A stretch of DNA of 10,853 nt from Holdemanella sp. (lineage in GTDB: Bacteria > Bacillota_I > Bacilli_A > Erysipelotrichales > Erysipelotrichaceae): NCBI GenBank assembly GCA_021442845.1, contig JABUSD010000278.1, forward strand, positions 1 to 10,853. The letters are read 5' to 3'. The translations under genes were made by a program, and so were the position numbers. Shown here in pieces: positions 5,723 to 10,853 of the stretch. How positions within the stretch are numbered: position 1 is the stretch's first letter; each line of letters opens with the position of its first letter. The notes under the pieces were generated by a model. The model made no database searches and was not told the origin of the DNA. It saw only the letters and a program-made list of their open reading frames with translations.

Positions 5723-8179
5723 TTATTCTTCACTTTCCTCTTCACGATTGACAAGCGTAACCTTTGTTACTTTTGCATCCTCAGTTAAATTCATTAAACG
5801 TACACCTTGTGTATTACGTCCATAAATTCCAATATTTTCAACACTCGTACGAATCATAATTCCTGAGCTGGATACCATCATAACATCTTCATTTCCAGTT
5901 ACTGCACATACACTAATCAAATTACCTGTTTTTTCTGTAATGTTGATTGTGCGTACACCTTTTTTACCACGTGATGTTAATCGATAATCCTCTAAATAAC
6001 TTCGTTTTCCATATCCGTTTTCACTAACAGATAAAATGGTATTTCCTTCAAGAGAAGTAGCTACACCTACAACTATGCTACCATCACATTCAAATCCACG
6101 TACACCACTTGCACTTCTTCCCATTAATCGAACATCATCTTCATTGAATCGAACCGCTTTTCCATTCGATCCTGCAATAATGATTTCTTCATTTCCTGTT
6201 GTTGGTTTTACAAATACAAGCTCATCATCCTCACGTAAACTAATTGCGATTTTACCATTCTTATTAATATTACTGAACTGATCAATCGATGTTCGTTTTA
6301 CAACACCATTCTTCGTAACAAATAATAAGTTTTTATATTCAATATCATTGAACTTATTATCCTTTGGTAATGGCTGTAGAATATGAACCTTTTCATCTTT
6401 TTCCATCTGAATCAGGTTAACAATTGGTATTCCTTTCGCAACACGCGATGCCTGTGGAATATTAAATCCACGCATACGATAAACTCTACCTTTATTTGTA
6501 AATAATAATAGATAATCATGTGTTGATAAAGAAATCATTGTATCAATGGAATCCTCTTCATTTAATGTAAGTGATTTAATTCCACGCCCACCACGATTCT
6601 GTGCCTTATAGATATCAACCGGCTGACGCTTAATATATCCTGCTTCTGTTAATGTGATAATGATATCTTCAACAGAAATTAAATCTTCATCTTCCATTTC
6701 ACTAATGTAATCACCGATTTCCGTTCTTCTTTCATCTCCGTATTTCTTATCAATTTCAACAAGATCATCACGGATAATCTGAAGAACACGTGAATGATTT
6801 TCAAGGATATCACGATAATCAGCAATCGCCTTCAATAATTCATTGTATTCATTTTCAATCTTATCTCTTTCCAATCCAGATAAGCGACGAATCTGCATCG
6901 CAAGAATTGCCTTTGCCTGAATTTCTGATAGATTGAAACGTTCGCATAAATCAAGAACAAGACCTGCTTCTTCTTTTTGAGATGATCGAATCATATGAAT
7001 AATCTCATCAATATTATCAATCGCAATACGTAATCCTTCTAAAATATGCGCTCTATCTAAAGCTTTTTGTAAATCATATTTTGTTTTACGAATAATGACA
7101 TCTACCTGATGATCAATATAATCATTAATGATATCTTTTAGTGGAAGCTGTTTAGGTCTTCCATTCTCAAGTGCAAGCATATTAATACCAAATGATGCCT
7201 GCAATGGAGTCATCTTAAATAACTGATTTAAAATAACATCTTCCTGTACATCCTTTTTCAATTCCATTACAATTCGAATACCTTCACGGTTACTTTCATC
7301 ATTTAGATAAGTAACTCCTTGAATCGTTTTTTCATTGATTAAGGAAGCCATCTTTGTGATTAAAGTCGCTTTATTTACCTGATATGGAATTTCATAAAAA
7401 ATAATGTTTTTCTTTCCATTATCTAATTCTTCCACCCTATATTTAGAACGGATAATAATAGATCCTCTACCCGTTTCATACGCCTGTCTAATTCCTCTTC
7501 TACCAAGAATGATACCACCAGTAGGGAAATCAGGTCCTTTAATATATTCCATCAATTCTGGAACCGTAATATCCGGATTATCCATAACCGCAAATATCGC
7601 TTTGATTGTTTCAGATAGATTGTGTGGAGGGATATTGGTAGCCATGCCAACCGCAATTCCCATAGACCCATTAATCAATAGATTTGGAATACGTGATGGC
7701 AATACCGTTGGTTCTGATTCTTCACCATCATAGTTTTCAATAAAATCAACTGTATCCTTATTGATATCACGCATCATTTCCATAGAGATTTTAGACATAC
7801 GAGCTTCTGTATAACGCATCGCTGCCGCTCCATCACCATCCAATGAACCAAAGTTACCATGTCCATCTACTAAAGGATATCGATAGTTAAAATCCTGTGC
7901 CATACGCACCATCGCATCATATACCGCCGTATCACCGTGAGGATGATATTTACCAATTACATCACCAACAATACGGGCACTTTTCTTATGCGCAACGCCT
8001 GCCGTAATATTTAATGAATTCATCGCATGCATAATTCTACGATGAACTGGTTTCATTCCATCTCTAACATCAGGAAGGGCACGCTGTACAATAACCGACA
8101 TGGAATAATCCAGAAAGGATTCTTTCATCTCTTTCGATATTTCCACATTTTCTATATAGTCATATTTCTTATCTTCCAT
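5723..8179 (-). CDS. gyrA: DNA gyrase subunit A
   Basis: GyrA is the DNA cleavage and rejoining subunit of the A2B2 gyrase that introduces negative supercoils. The 818-residue length is normal. The N-terminal winged-helix/tower part holds the quinolone region [13 protein letters not shown] (76-88) and the catalytic tyrosine Y123 in [11 protein letters not shown]. The coiled-coil region runs to about 500. The C-terminal beta-pinwheel begins near 505, and the GyrA box QNRGGRG (527-533), needed for DNA wrapping, identifies gyrase rather than topoisomerase IV. T84 stands where E. coli has S83, and D88 matches E. coli D87. The protein ends in an acidic tail. The start at 8179 is set by AGGAGG (8193-8188) eight bases upstream; an earlier ATG (8185) is followed at once by TGA. 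Twelve bases separate it from gyrB. Confidence 0.98.
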   Translation of the reverse strand: MEDKKYDYIENVEISKEMKESFLDYSMSVIVQRALPDVRDGMKPVHRRIMHAMNSLNITAGVAHKKSARIVGDVIGKYHPHGDTAVYDAMVRMAQDFNYRYPLVDGHGNFGSLDGDGAAAMRYTEARMSKISMEMMRDINKDTVDFIENYDGEESEPTVLPSRIPNLLINGSMGIAVGMATNIPPHNLSETIKAIFAVMDNPDITVPELMEYIKGPDFPTGGIILGRRGIRQAYETGRGSIIIRSKYRVEELDNGKKNIIFYEIPYQVNKATLITKMASLINEKTIQGVTYLNDESNREGIRIVMELKKDVQEDVILNQLFKMTPLQASFGINMLALENGRPKQLPLKDIINDYIDHQVDVIIRKTKYDLQKALDRAHILEGLRIAIDNIDEIIHMIRSSQKEEAGLVLDLCERFNLSEIQAKAILAMQIRRLSGLERDKIENEYNELLKAIADYRDILENHSRVLQIIRDDLVEIDKKYGDERRTEIGDYISEMEDEDLISVEDIIITLTEAGYIKRQPVDIYKAQNRGGRGIKSLTLNEEDSIDTMISLSTHDYLLLFTNKGRVYRMRGFNIPQASRVAKGIPIVNLIQMEKDEKVHILQPLPKDNKFNDIEYKNLLFVTKNGVVKRTSIDQFSNINKNGKIAISLREDDELVFVKPTTGNEEIIIAGSNGKAVRFNEDDVRLMGRSASGVRGFECDGSIVVGVATSLEGNTILSVSENGYGKRSYLEDYRLTSRGKKGVRTINITEKTGNLISVCAVTGNEDVMMVSSSGIMIRTSVENIGIYGRNTQGVRLMNLTEDAKVTKVTLVNREEESEE

Positions 8180-8191
8180 TCACATGACCTC

Positions 8192-8194
<3 letters not shown>
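8180..8194 (-). promoter_or_regulatory. gyrA ribosome-binding site fused to the gyrB stop codon
   Basis: The gyrB stop TAG (8194-8192) forms part of TAGGAGG, so ribosomes finishing gyrB cover the gyrA ribosome-binding site AGGAGG (8193-8188). Between it and the gyrA ATG lies ATG-TGA (8185-8180), a start codon followed directly by a stop and only two bases from the AGGAGG, too close for good initiation. The arrangement favours coupled synthesis of the two subunits. Confidence 0.75.

Positions 8195-10853
<2,659 letters not shown>

Noticed and set aside
6782..6797. CACGTG at 6787-6792 in gyrA as a second parS
   Set aside because: The flanks (AAGAA on the left, AATGA on the right) match the parS consensus poorly; likewise CACGTG at 5968-5973.

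Overview
The window is an origin-proximal housekeeping segment of a low-GC Bacillota chromosome. AT-rich coding, strong AGGAGG ribosome-binding sites, a serine T-box riboswitch and a perfect ParB/Spo0J-type parS palindrome all point there. A member of Erysipelotrichia (Coprobacillus/Catenibacterium-like) is my best guess, but it is an inference. The order recF-gyrB-gyrA-...-serS-...-tadA-...-dnaX resembles the region just downstream of dnaA-dnaN in Bacillus and relatives, so oriC should lie beyond the right-hand edge.

Layout, read in the direction of most transcription (minus strand, right to left): the C-terminal part of recF (cut by the window edge), gyrB and gyrA form a tight operon. RecF and GyrB overlap by one base (TAATG), and the gyrA ribosome-binding site overlaps the gyrB stop codon. 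A perfect hairpin separates gyrA from a membrane zinc metallopeptidase gene (yugP type), which ends at a rho-independent terminator. A promoter and a complete serine-specific T-box leader then control serS. The SRP RNA gene (ffs) has its own consensus-like promoter starting one base after the serS stop codon, and tadA follows directly. tadA converges on a plus-strand gene of the CyuA/CdsB L-cysteine desulfidase family, with a shared bidirectional terminator between them. dnaX (3' end cut by the left edge) is divergent from that gene and carries the parS site.

The genes serve DNA repair and replication (RecF, DnaX), supercoiling (GyrA, GyrB), chromosome segregation (parS), translation (SerRS, TadA) and protein targeting (SRP RNA). 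Two genes fall outside this core: the cysteine desulfidase, which is the only gene oriented against the inferred replication direction, and the membrane peptidase.

I see no phage, transposon, CRISPR, toxin or secondary-metabolite genes, and nothing I can defend as a new multi-gene system. The points most worth following up are the parS site inside dnaX, the divergent SerRS sequence under a canonical Ser T-box, the position and loop variation of the SRP RNA, the head-on desulfidase gene and the unexplained inverted repeats.
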